Assembly (NCBI GenBank): GCA_020205615.1
Contig: CM035168.1
Span: 123,465,573-123,529,572, forward strand
Direction of reading: 5' to 3'
Source: Panax quinquefolius
Taxonomy: Eukaryota; Streptophyta; Magnoliopsida; Apiales; Araliaceae
Length of the DNA: 64,000 nt
Made by a program: the position numbers and the translations under genes. Positions 36,445 through 45,418 of this stretch are shown here, piece by piece. Position 1 is the first letter of the stretch. Every line of letters begins with the position of its first letter. The notes under the pieces were generated by a model that worked only from the letters and a program-made list of their open reading frames with translations, was not told where the DNA came from and made no database searches.

Positions 36445-38331
36445 CGTTAGGTTTGTAGTATTCATGAACGCAATCAAATTGCACAAATTAAGCAGAAACG
36501 TGTAATAATCAGAGTTTAAAAAATTTTACAAACCATATACCCGGATCACCCTTTATGCACAATTATTAATTAAACGAAAAAGAAAGAACAAGAATCATAC
36601 CCTTGAAGATCCGAGCTTCCTCGTGATACAAGTTCACCTCCAATCCTTTTCGCTCAACTTGAATCCACCGGGTTTGGTTCCTTCTTTTGATCAACGTTAG
36701 CCACCCAAGTGTTTGGCCTCTAGAGGTGATCCACCAAGGAAGAACAAGGATTCAAGAAGATGGGTATTTGGCAAAACCCTAGTTTTTCTATCTCTCATAG
36801 AAAATAGCGTACTCTCCCAACTATTGGAATTACGTCTGTTGTTAAAAAGTCAACAACCACCTCACCCATAATAAGACTCCTCTTATTTATAGATGTGGAC
36901 AACCCTCCTTAACAATTAAGGAATTGGGTTTTATTTTAATTAATTAAATTCCTTTAATTAATTAGGCTCCCAATCTTATTAGGAATAATTAATTAAACTC
37001 TTTTAATTAATTGGCCTCCTAATCTTATTAGGATATAGGAGAGTATTTTTATTAATTAATTCCCAAACTCCTTTAGGAATTAAATAATAATAAAATAATA
37101 ATAATAATAATAATAATAAGACTCTCTTATTAATTTATATTTAATATTTCTAAAATATTAAATAATAATATTAAGCTATTTAATTTATTCTATCACCATA
37201 GATTAAATTAAATATACTTAACTTATTATTACGATTATGCCAATAACTTCTTAAATAATTATTCTTCCTTTTATGGTGTGACCCTTTAGGTTCTCCATAT
37301 TAAAAGGTTGTGAATAAATCAATTAGAACAATTCTAATCTTATTTAAATAAATAAATAAAACTAATAATTTATTTAAATAAATAATATTTATTCTACAAT
37401 AGGGATAAGCCTCCCTAGCGATTAACGACTTTCCGGATAATATAGATTTCAACATTAATCATTAAAGAACCTTTGAGTAAATAGTTACCGCATAATTCAA
37501 TCCTTCCACCATACAATGTCCCAATTAAATATAAGACATGGAATTATCGTCAAGTCTTATTTTATTTAATTATATGTATTTCGACTCTTAAATGCACAAC
37601 TCAAATAATGCAAATTAGAAACTCCTTTCTAATTTCATTCGCTTTTGCCAAGGACTCTGAGTTGTCATTTATCGAATCACATAGGACATTTTTCTTCTTT
37701 ACTAGAAGTGGTAGATTCTTTATTGATCATACATTATCTCTATGTACAAGTTATTATACCCAAGCATACCCTTTGATATACCCTAAGGGTCTTAAGGAAT
37801 AAGTCAAAGTATAACTCATCATACACAAGATACTATGATGATCTCAAGTCCAAAGATCACTTGTCTTTTACTATCACTATAGAATTCTATCGACAGCAAG
37901 TAAAACTCCATTAGGTATTCCCCGAGCGAGCCACGTCGGTGAACTTATTCTCTAATAAGCACCTACATACTTGCTTTTAGTGTCTCCACACAAATGATCA
38001 TGAGATCAATCATCCTCATCCAATGAAAGCAAGCAACGATGTATTCAATCTATCCGGATTTACTAATCCCCAATTTAGTAATCCAACGATTGGGAACTAT
38101 TTTAGTTTTAAGCTTTCTAAGAATTTAGATCTCATTAGAATGATCATCATCATTATTCTAAAAGCATTGCTTAAAACTATGAGTTTATCATATATTATAA
38201 AAAAAAGATCATGTAGATAATTAAAAGCCTTTAATAAATTAATACTTTTTATTAATAAATAAATAAAAAAATTGTTACAAAGTATATGCTTTATCATCAA
38301 ACATGATTGGTTTGTGTGCATACTACTTTTA
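36445..38331 (-). repeat. 5' LTR of Copia-2
   Basis: Begins CGTTAGG (TG changed to CG) on the plus strand and ends CTTTTA. Followed by GTAGG. Confidence 0.92.
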
Positions 38332-38529
38332 GTAGGGTGGTGGGTAGGGTGGGGTGGGGGTAGGGTGGGATGGGGGGTGGCGGTGGGTAGGGGTTGATGG
38401 TGGGGGTGGGTAGGGGTGGGGTGGGGTAGTGTGGTGGGTAAGGTGGAGTAGGGGTAGGGGTGGGTAGGGGTTGAGGTGGGGGGGTGGGGGTGGGGGGGTG
38501 GGTGTGGGTGGGGTGGAGTGGGGTGAGTG
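38332..38529. repeat. G-rich minisatellite of the foldback element
   Basis: GGGTA, GGGGT and GGTGGG units. A minus-strand proline/histidine/threonine frame across it is a repeat artefact. Confidence 0.9.
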
Positions 38530-38945
38530 GTTAACTGTCGGGTCAACCCATATTAACTGGAACCAAATGGGTTGGTTAATTATTTTTATTTATTTGGGTT
38601 GGGTTGGGGTGGGTTGGGGTGGGGTGTAAGGGGTATATACATAATCACATAATATTATTTCTTTTAGTGGTGGTGGGGTGGGGTGGGGTGGGGTGGGGTG
38701 GGGTAATATTAAAAATGGTTAATATGGTTAACCCATAACAATTTTAAAATGGTTAATATGGTTTTTAACCATAACCATATGGTTCCAACCCACATTATCC
38801 ATATTAAAAATGGTTAATATGATTTTAGTTCTTAAATGGAACCATAACCATATTTTGAAAACCAAAACCAACCCATAACCATATTATATTAATAGTTAAC
38901 CAACCCATTTGGTTCCAGTTAATATGGGTTGACCCGACAGTTAAC
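38530..38945. repeat. 50-bp perfect inverted repeats enclosing a G-rich core
   Basis: 38530-38579 (starting GTTAACTGTCGGGTCAACCC) is the exact reverse complement of 38896-38945. Between them are GGGTT and GGGGT repeats, the island TATACATAATCACATAATATT and the ATGGTTAATATGG arm. Both outer ends are the palindrome GTTAAC. It is either the inner structure of the foldback arm or a separate small inverted-repeat element within it. Confidence 0.88.
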
Positions 38946-38972
38946 AACTATATTGTCAGGTCTATTCTAGAT

Positions 38973-39228
38973 ATATTTTCCCTTCTCTTGTTGGATTTGA
39001 CTTGCACACCAAGATTGTTCAACCTCTTTCCTACTCCTTCTAGGATTCTTCTTCGATATTCCTTATATGAATAAGAGCATCAAATATCACTTGATCAGCA
39101 AGATTTTGACTTTATTGTAATAAATATTAAATCCTACAAAATAAAATAAAATATATTAATTTAATAAACTAATATAATTAAAAGGACAAAATTAGGGATA
39201 ATTAAATGTATGAATTACGTGTCTATCA
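38973..39228 (-). repeat. 3' LTR of the outer retrotransposon, proximal part
   Basis: Continues the LTR broken at 5391 and ends at the LTR start TGATAGACACG (minus strand). Confidence 0.85.
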
Positions 39229-39664
39229 AATACCCCCATACCTAGCTTTTGCTCCTAGCTCCTCGAGTAAAATAAATAAAAATAAAAATAAAAATAAAAC
39301 AAAAATTACACTACCCTATTTTCGTAGGAAACACGATTGCACTTAGCATGCGCAACAAGCCTTTAAATCCCAAGCTTACCCTAAGTGGACGAGTTGTGTC
39401 TCGTGAGGGTTTGCAGTGAATATACCCACAAAATTCAAAAATAATTTTGGATTCAACAAATTATGAAATTGGAAGAAAGCTTCTAAATATCTATGGACAT
39501 TATACATAAGTAAGATTAAATTCAAAATCACACTTTTACCTTATCAAAAATACTCAATCTTCATTTTAGACACCATCCTTCATTAAATCAATTCCATGTG
39601 ATGCATGCATGTGTATATGATGCAACTCTTAGTAGGGATTTTTACGATGAAAATCAAGCAAACT
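39229..39664 (-). other. polypurine tract and internal remnant of the outer retrotransposon
   Basis: The minus strand ends in TATGGGGGTATT immediately before the LTR. The rest is non-coding 3' internal sequence, also present at 48087-48530. Confidence 0.7.
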
Positions 39665-39802
39665 CTTTATTGCAAGATTTTGACTTTATTGCAACAAATA
39701 TTAAATCCTACAAAATAAAATAAAATATATTAATTTAATAAACTAATATAATTAAAAAGACAAAATTAGGGATAATTAAATGTATGAATTACGTGTCTAT
39801 CA
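39665..39802 (-). repeat. 5' LTR stub of the outer retrotransposon
   Basis: About 131 bases match 39098-39228 almost exactly and stop at the TGATAG terminus next to GTTGG. The same stub is in the duplicate at 48531-48660, so the internal deletion preceded the segmental duplication. Confidence 0.8.
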
Positions 39803-39829
39803 GTTGGCATATGATATGGCAAAAATTTG
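39803..39829 (+). pseudogene. SPS: SPS-like exon, 3' part (copy A)
   Basis: After the GTTGG duplication the exon continues LAYDMAKI and ends at a GT (GTGAATAA) at 39830, a plausible donor. Joined to 4457-4573 it forms the family segment D-Q-T-A-D...L-A-x-D-x-x-K that precedes the second Asp-rich motif. Confidence 0.7.
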
Positions 39830-40259
39830 GTGAATAATACATTACTATTGCAACTCCCATTAATTTTATGTTTGTGGCGAACATCAATCTTAACATTCTG
39901 AGGTTCTGGGATTTAGGGACTATGTCTACCTAGGAAGTTATAGGAAGACAATTTAGTTTTCAGTTTAAAAAGAAAAAGAAAAATCACTAACAATAAAGCA
40001 TCGTCCATATTAGGACTCCGCTCATTTGGACATCCAGCAAAAGGTGAAGAATGTTTTAACCAAGTCTAATTTCAATTCAACACTGTATTTTAATACCATA
40101 CTGTTATGAATGATGATCAATGTGAAATTAACTCTCTGAGCACTTGTTTCGCTGATAGAAACATCTTAAATTATTGTAGAAATTAAGCATTAATATTATA
40201 TTTTTTTCGTATATTAACGTAGGCAATGAGGGATATTATAATCTTTGTGTCACACACAG
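39830..40259 (+). other. intron-like sequence of pseudogene copy A
   Basis: Lies between the donor at 39830 and the CACACACAG acceptor at 40251-40259. Matching sequence lies at about 48735-49178 in copy B. Confidence 0.6.
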
Positions 40260-40350
40260 GGATTGGCGTTTCAGTTAGTGGACGATGTTCTTGGTTTCAC
40301 AGGAACATCAACTTCTCCAAGGAAGGGTTCATTGTCTGATATTTGCCATG
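40260..40350 (+). pseudogene. SPS: SPS-like exon with the second Asp-rich motif (copy A)
   Basis: The exon reads GLAFQLVDDVLGFTGTSTS then RKGSLSDI, against the family pattern GLAFQLIDDVLDFTGTSAS-x-GKGSLSDI. Polyprenyl diphosphate synthases hold Mg2+-isopentenyl diphosphate with the DDxxD of this block. Here the last Asp is Gly (DDVLG), which should impair or abolish activity. The expected GT donor after CCATG is replaced by CA, so splicing would also fail. Copies B and C repeat this exon. Confidence 0.82.
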
Positions 40351-40625
40351 CAATATGTCTATCCTTTGTCTGTTATTGTTGTATTTGAATTATGAATAAG
40401 CTTACATTTGAAAATTTAACTGAAGCATTTGCCTTATGGAGTGGTAGATAGTCAATCTATAACATGGATTTAGGCATTTAGCTCAATCTGTTTCTTTCAT
40501 CACCGTGTCCATGGATACCGAATATTCTTTTGTATCTTGTTCATTGATAACCTAAATGAATGAGCATGGGGTCAAGAAACCATCTGTTTTTTGCAAATTA
40601 ACGTGCAGAAATTTAAATTTTGCAG

Positions 40626-40712
40626 GGATTCGTTATTGCTCCAATATTGTTTTTTGCCATTGAGGAGTTCCCAAAATTGCGTCCAGTTGTTGATCAGAAA
40701 TTTAACAAACCT
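40626..40712 (+). pseudogene. SPS: SPS-like downstream exon (copy A)
   Basis: A TTTTGCAG acceptor precedes an exon reading GFVIAPILFFAIEEFPKLRP then VVDQKFNKP and ending at GTAAGG, a good donor. The family has G-I-V-T-A-P-I-L-F-A-x-E-E-F-P-x-L-R-x-V-V-D-x-G-F-x-N-P. Relative to that there is one extra Phe and a likely one-base shift near the start. No further C-terminal exons were found before 42254. Confidence 0.85.
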
Positions 40713-42254
40713 GTAAGGCCTTTTCTTTTATACATACTGCATAGAATCTTTATCTTTACATCGGAGCTACATCAAATGAACTTGTCAGGTGCCCTATTGT
40801 TGGCCAATAATAGTCAATGGGAATTGACCCTCATGGCTAGTTCAAATCAACATACTGAATATGCAAATTTCTAATATTTATGAATTGGTTCTCTGCTTGA
40901 TAATGATACAAAGATGGCAGACACTTGTAGAGTCATTACAAGAACAAACTAATTAAAAACAAATCGAAAGAGCTAGCATGCATGTTGAACAACATATATA
41001 ATCAACTTAAGTATCTAAAACCACAAGAACATTTTGGTATCTGCCCATTTTCGTCGTGACTTCATCCGGTACAAATCTTCGGCATATGAAGGGTCAACCA
41101 ATAAGTTTATTTTTTTGAATCTATATTTTATAAAATTTTACACATTTTTTTTAAATATGAAAAATTTTCCAATTTTTTTCTTGAAAATAATATTTATTTA
41201 TAAAATTATTAATTTCTTTTTTGAAAAAATTGAATCAGTTTTTTTTTTATTTATCTTTTACTGTTTTTTTATTTTAATTTCTATTTTTAGTTTTTGTTTT
41301 AAAACTTCTAATATATATATTAAGAATGGGTCATTCTGTTAAAAATTAAGTAGACATTAATTTAATTTAAAATCACTTTAATTTTTTGAATCTTTATTTT
41401 ATGAAACTTTACTCATTTTATGAAAAAAAAAAAAGTTTCTAATATTTTTACTTAAAATAATAATAATTTTAAAAATATTTGAAATAATCATTTTTAATTA
41501 GTTTAATGTGTTATTTGAAAAATTAAAAGTTCAATGGTGCAATCGGTAAAATGTGTCAACTACAATGGGTAATTCATTATTTTTGTAGATAAAAAATTAA
41601 CGTCTGCTTATTTTTTTTTTTAATGAATGACCCAATTTCAAAATAATAATTAGTTTAGTGGGGTAATTTAAAAATTAAAAGTTCAATGGTATAATCAATA
41701 AAATCGCACTTAACTACAACGGTGGGTATTTCATTAGTTTTGCCATACAAATTTCTAAATAATAAAATATATTCCTTTTGCACATCTGCTAATCCTTATC
41801 AACTAGATAGTCAAAAATATTCCATCAGATCTCTAACCGCAAAATGTATGTTTTTGCAAAGTGAGCTCGATAACTCAACCAAATTTAATAGATTTTCATG
41901 CTTCATATAACACATATAGTAATCGAGTTCCATACCTCAACTGTTATAGTCATATTTTGACTTTCATTAACGCATAATATGTAATTCAACATATTCATGT
42001 AAATTTCATTCACATTGCGATATTGATTACATCTAAACATTGTCAACCACATTTAGCACTGTATGTAAATTTACGGTTATATAGTGTATCTATGCCTTTC
42101 TTTTTTCATTTATACCTTAACTTCGCTTCTGTGAGTAACTTGAACTCCGTTTTGTATGTATACTAATTTTTCATTCTTAACGTGTTTACATAACATTACT
42201 CTTTCCCATTTCATGTATATATGAGGTATATATATGCTTTTGCATATATACCTC
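40713..42254. other. AT-rich intron/intergenic remainder of duplicated segment A
   Basis: Long poly-T and poly-A tracts and repeated words such as AAAAATTAAAAGTTCAATGG (about 41520 and 41670). It matches 49631-51190 closely. No gene is visible. Confidence 0.6.
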
Positions 42255-42734
42255 GGGTTAAATGCAAAGTCGACCACTGAACTTATCTGGTATTTGGGTA
42301 TTGAGCCCCTTTCTTCTAGTCAACACAAATTGAGCCCCTTTCTAGTAAAAAAATTTGGACTTTGAACCCCCAGGCGCCACATGTGCGTTGACCTGCTGAC
42401 GTGGCACACGTGGTGCCTACGAGGCACACGTGGCAGGTCTGACGTGGTGTTTAATATTATAATTTATATTATAATTTGACACATGAGCATTGCTGACGTG
42501 GCTTCTTTTGATTTTTTTTTCAAAAATTTGCTTTTGCAAGGATTTGAACTCACAACCTCAAATTTGGAACTTTGACCATATGACCACTGGAGCAACACAA
42601 ACAACAAATATTTTGCAAGAATTAATCCTTATATCAAAACATAAGATTTCCCGATCTTGTTTAGCATTAGCAGTTGTGGTACTAATAATAACAATAACAA
42701 TAACAATAACAATAACAACAACAACAACAATAAT
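42255..42734. mobile_element. unclassified transposon fragment
   Basis: Starts GGGTTAAATGCAAAGTCGACC exactly at the break of the segmental duplication and contains GCTGACGTGG and GGCACACGTGG words repeated at 42395-42445. This composition is common at termini of plant DNA transposons. The class cannot be fixed from the visible sequence. It ends in an ACAATA/ACA microsatellite (42687-42733). Confidence 0.4.
42532..42596 (-). ncRNA. tRNA-like / SINE-head-like segment
   Basis: On the minus strand TTGCTCCAGTGGTC resembles a pol III A box and, about 35 bases on, GAGTTCAAATCC resembles a B box. The spacing and the GTTGTGAGTTCAAATCC T-arm look are tRNA-like. There is no acceptor stem or complete cloverleaf, so it is a tRNA-derived fragment at best, perhaps a SINE head. 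Confidence 0.35.
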
Positions 42735-43258
42735 TGTAAGACCCCAACTTTTATGAATAAAAATGAATTTTCTATAAATATCATTTTTAAATATTAAAGT
42801 GTAAATTTGATATAATGTTATAGTTGTGGGTAATATTTATAAATTTTGCAAAAAACGCAAGTTGTTATATAATATTCGATTTAATTGGGAATATTCGTTT
42901 TAACAAGGAATATTAAATGACGACACGCAAGACAATCATTGGTGGACCCCATAATGTAATTATTATCGAATTGAGAAAACGACAAAAAATATTTTATTGA
43001 AAATAACGACGGAAGTTTTTAGATTATCACAATTGAACTACTCGGTAGTAAAAGTACAAAGAATCTGGCGTGGTTGTATAGTAGTACACAGTATTGATTA
43101 TCGATGCTTACATTGAGAAGTCACTCGCTTTTATTTAATTATCGCCACAAGATTTGTTGTAAAGTTTGGCGTATTATTTGGACCCCCACTTTCCCATTTT
43201 TCAAAATCATCGGAGAAAGTAATATCAATTTTTCGTATATATATGTCATCGGGCATAT

Positions 43259-43313
<55 letters not shown>

Positions 43314-43421
43314 AGTGGCGTGTGGTGGAGTGTGTGAATATATATATAATCTAGTGTTTGTGTGTGTTGCGTGTGTGTAAGGGAAAAGGGAATTGGAAGA
43401 AAATTGATGGTGGTAATGTAG

Positions 43422-43469
<48 letters not shown>

Positions 43470-45324
43470 ATATTGCCATGATTTTTGGTTTGTAATGACT
43501 TTTAGTGTAATGAACTTTTGGTGTAATGAATTGTCAAGGGGTGGGGGAATTGTCGTATAAGGCATGGCAAGTTTTTATATATATATATTATATAAATTTT
43601 GTTTTGTTATATAATTATAAATAGAATATATTATATTTTATTTAAAAGATTTTGCTTTAAATATGGACCGTCCGATTAAAAGTAAATCAATTTGGACCGA
43701 TTCATGAGAGTTAGTTACTTACGCAAGTCCATTCTTCTATAAATAGAAGCTCATTCTTTCATTATTTTCTTATTTAATTCAATTGAAATTCTAGAGAGAG
43801 AAATTATAAAGAGAAAGAAGAAGAGTATTCTGCTACTTCACTACTCCGGTATCAAGTTTCTTTTACGGTAAGGGGTATTATTTCTTTCTTTCGTCTTCAT
43901 GAAGAGAACTTCTGTTATTCCATTCTTTATTATTGTGTTGGAATAACCTGTCTATGCGAAGTACCGCATACATGGTGAAATTCTTCTATTATTTCATTCT
44001 TTACCATTCTATTGGAATATCCTGTCTGTGAGTTTTACGCCAGACCTGGTTTCGTCTTTATTATTCTGTTGGAATATCCTGTCTGTGCGTTTTACGCCGG
44101 ACCTGGTTCCGTCTTTATTATTCTGTTAGAACATCCTGTCTATGCGTTTTACGTCGGACCTGGTTCCGTCTTTATTATTCTGTTGGAACATACTGTCGAT
44201 GCGTAATTTCACTTTGACGGTTCGGTTCTCACATTTATTATTCTGTTGAATAACTCCGCTTTGCGCGACGCATCGCATGCATGGTGATTTCTTTTGTTAT
44301 TACATTCTTTATTATACTCGGTTGGTTAAAGTTTTGATTTTATATACTCCATGAAATTAGTGGAATATCATTGATATTTGCGCTTCATCCAAGATCTTTT
44401 CATGGAAATATTCTTCGAGCATTCTTGAATTTTACTCTACAAAGAAGTATCATGTTGACAATTTGGACGTTATTAGTTCCTGGACAAATTAATTCGTGAA
44501 CTTGTTTTATTGAATTCTTATATCATTGTCATCATCCTCATGTTTATATTTTTTTGAAAGTCATCTGTGGCCTATAGTGCATAGATGGACTTGGTATGAT
44601 TATGACCAGGGATTATTTGGTGTAATCATGACCGTAATGTTACAAATAATGTGGTAAAAGTCCTCATTGGCCCGTAGTGCATTGATGGACAGATGTTGGC
44701 ATGATCATGACCATTGATGAATACACGAATGTCCTTGGCCCGTAGTGCATGAATAATTTATGGTCGTGATATTAAAGAATATCCTTGGTCGTAGTGTAGG
44801 GGTGATTCGATGATGTGGATTATTTATTAAGCTGAGTCTCAGCGATAAAAGTGATGAAAAATCTTTTAAATCATAAAAGATAGTAGATTTTATTCTCTAC
44901 TCGACTCTTTTAATGGATTGCTTGTTCCGCTGCAGTTAAACTTGATGTTTGTTATATTTTATCGTTTAACATTGTTGAAGGCTAATGATAATTTATTTCG
45001 CATTATCTTAGTCATAATATTTCATCTTGTCTCTAGTTGAGCTCACCCTTTCTTTCATTGTTCTCTTCGTGAAATGAGAACGTGGCCAGAGACTAGTGGG
45101 AATAGTAGTGATCCCGGATGATAGTATTAGTAGTCCACACTATTACGTTAAATAGTGTGACAATAAATATAATGAGGACTTATTTCGAGAGTGGATATTA
45201 TCTAAGACAATAATTGTATTAAAACTCATGCTCTCTTGTTGTATATTTAAGATTGTATTTGTATTCTGCATCATGTATTTGGCGACTCGGAATAGGTGAT
45301 GTATACCTATTTTGGGGCATCACA
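42735..45324 (+). mobile_element. Ty3/gypsy LTR (plus strand) with primer-binding site
   Basis: Runs from TGTAAGACCCC to GGGGCATCACA (2.59 kb) and is followed at 45327-45338 by TGGTATCAAAGC, an initiator-Met tRNA primer site with one mismatch. It is therefore the 5' LTR of an element whose body is missing after about 45400. TATA box TATAAATAG at 43738-43746. It contains two AT microsatellites (43262-43309 and 43427-43466), a 60-base minisatellite (43985-44260) and repeated GGCCCGTAGTGCAT words (44570-44790). Confidence 0.88.
43985..44260 (+). repeat. 60-base minisatellite in the gypsy LTR
   Basis: Four to five units of TTATTCTGTTGGAATATCCT, then TGCGTTTTACGCCGGACCTG and GTTCCGTCTT. The open frame across it (44012-44206) is an artefact of a 60-base, frame-preserving period. 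Confidence 0.88.
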
Positions 45325-45418
45325 ATTGGTATCAAAGCTAGGATATGATCCTCAGAACGGATAATTTTTCTTTTTCGAGTTGTGATTCTCGGGGAGTAAT
45401 CCTTTTAAGGAGGAAGGA
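45325..45418 (+). other. junction between a gypsy 5' end and the 3' end of another element
   Basis: The primer-binding site is followed after about 70 bases by a polypurine tract (AAGGAGGAAGGA, 45408-45419) that belongs before a 3' LTR. All coding sequence between them is absent. Confidence 0.65.

Larger units (their letters stand above)
19683..38331 (-). mobile_element. Copia-2: second Copia element of the same family, interrupted by a gypsy element
   Basis: LTRs of about 1.88 kb at 19683-21557 and 36445-38331 lie between perfect GTAGG duplications (19678-19682 and 38332-38336). Internal parts are 21558-24763 and 35170-36444, with the primer-binding site at 36431-36443 (minus-strand TGGCATCAGAGCC). 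The polypurine tract (minus-strand AAGTGGGAGATT) follows the left LTR. Gag and integrase remnants match those of Copia-1 position by position. An 837-base stretch equivalent to Copia-1 12394-13230 is missing where the gypsy element lies. No functional frame remains. Confidence 0.93.
5392..38964. mobile_element. hAT-like foldback element (about 1.5 kb without nested insertions)
   Basis: It is flanked by a perfect 8-bp duplication TTCTAGAT (5384-5391 and 38965-38972), the length typical of hAT transposons. The ends form inverted repeats: TAGGCCTAACAAAATATGG on the left and TAGACCTGACAATATAGTT from the reverse complement of the right. The left arm (5392-5582) and the right arm (about 38705-38945) are inverted copies rich in AACCATATTAACCAT words. 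Inside the arms are C-rich minisatellites on the left (7264-7346, 16442-16785) and G-rich ones on the right (16800-16993, 19620-19682, 38332-38700). No transposase frame is present, so it is non-autonomous. A Mutator-like element, two Copia elements and a solo LTR have inserted into it. Confidence 0.85.
4574..39802 (-). mobile_element. outer LTR retrotransposon remnant (minus strand), host of the whole nested stack
   Basis: A GTTGG target duplication lies on both sides (4569-4573 and 39803-39807), and the flanks join to restore a synthase exon. Read on the minus strand, the 5' LTR is a 131-138-base stub starting TGATAGACACG (39802 down to about 39665). It is fused to 3' internal sequence (39664-39244). 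A polypurine tract (39243-39229, minus-strand TATGGGGGTATT) and a 3' LTR follow (39228-38973, continuing at 5391-4574 and ending CATCA). The 3' LTR is about 1.07 kb when the insertion at 5392-38964 is removed. No coding region or primer-binding site survives. The family resembles gypsy elements whose LTRs start TGATAGACACG, but lineage is uncertain. Confidence 0.88.
38973..42254 (+). repeat. segmental duplication, copy A
   Basis: Outer LTR remnant plus synthase exons, matching 47821-51190 with small indels. The match ends at GCATATATACCTC (42254 and 51190), after which the two copies diverge. Confidence 0.88.

Noticed and set aside
38097..38546. 149-codon minus-strand Pro/His/Thr-rich frame
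   Set aside because: It runs from Copia LTR sequence into the G-rich array, so it crosses an element boundary and cannot be a native gene.
43131..43565. 144-codon minus-strand frame with Tyr-Ile repeats
   Set aside because: Mostly two (AT)n microsatellites inside a gypsy LTR.
44012..44206. Open frame with FIILLEYPV-like repeats
   Set aside because: A product of a 60-base LTR minisatellite whose period is a multiple of three.
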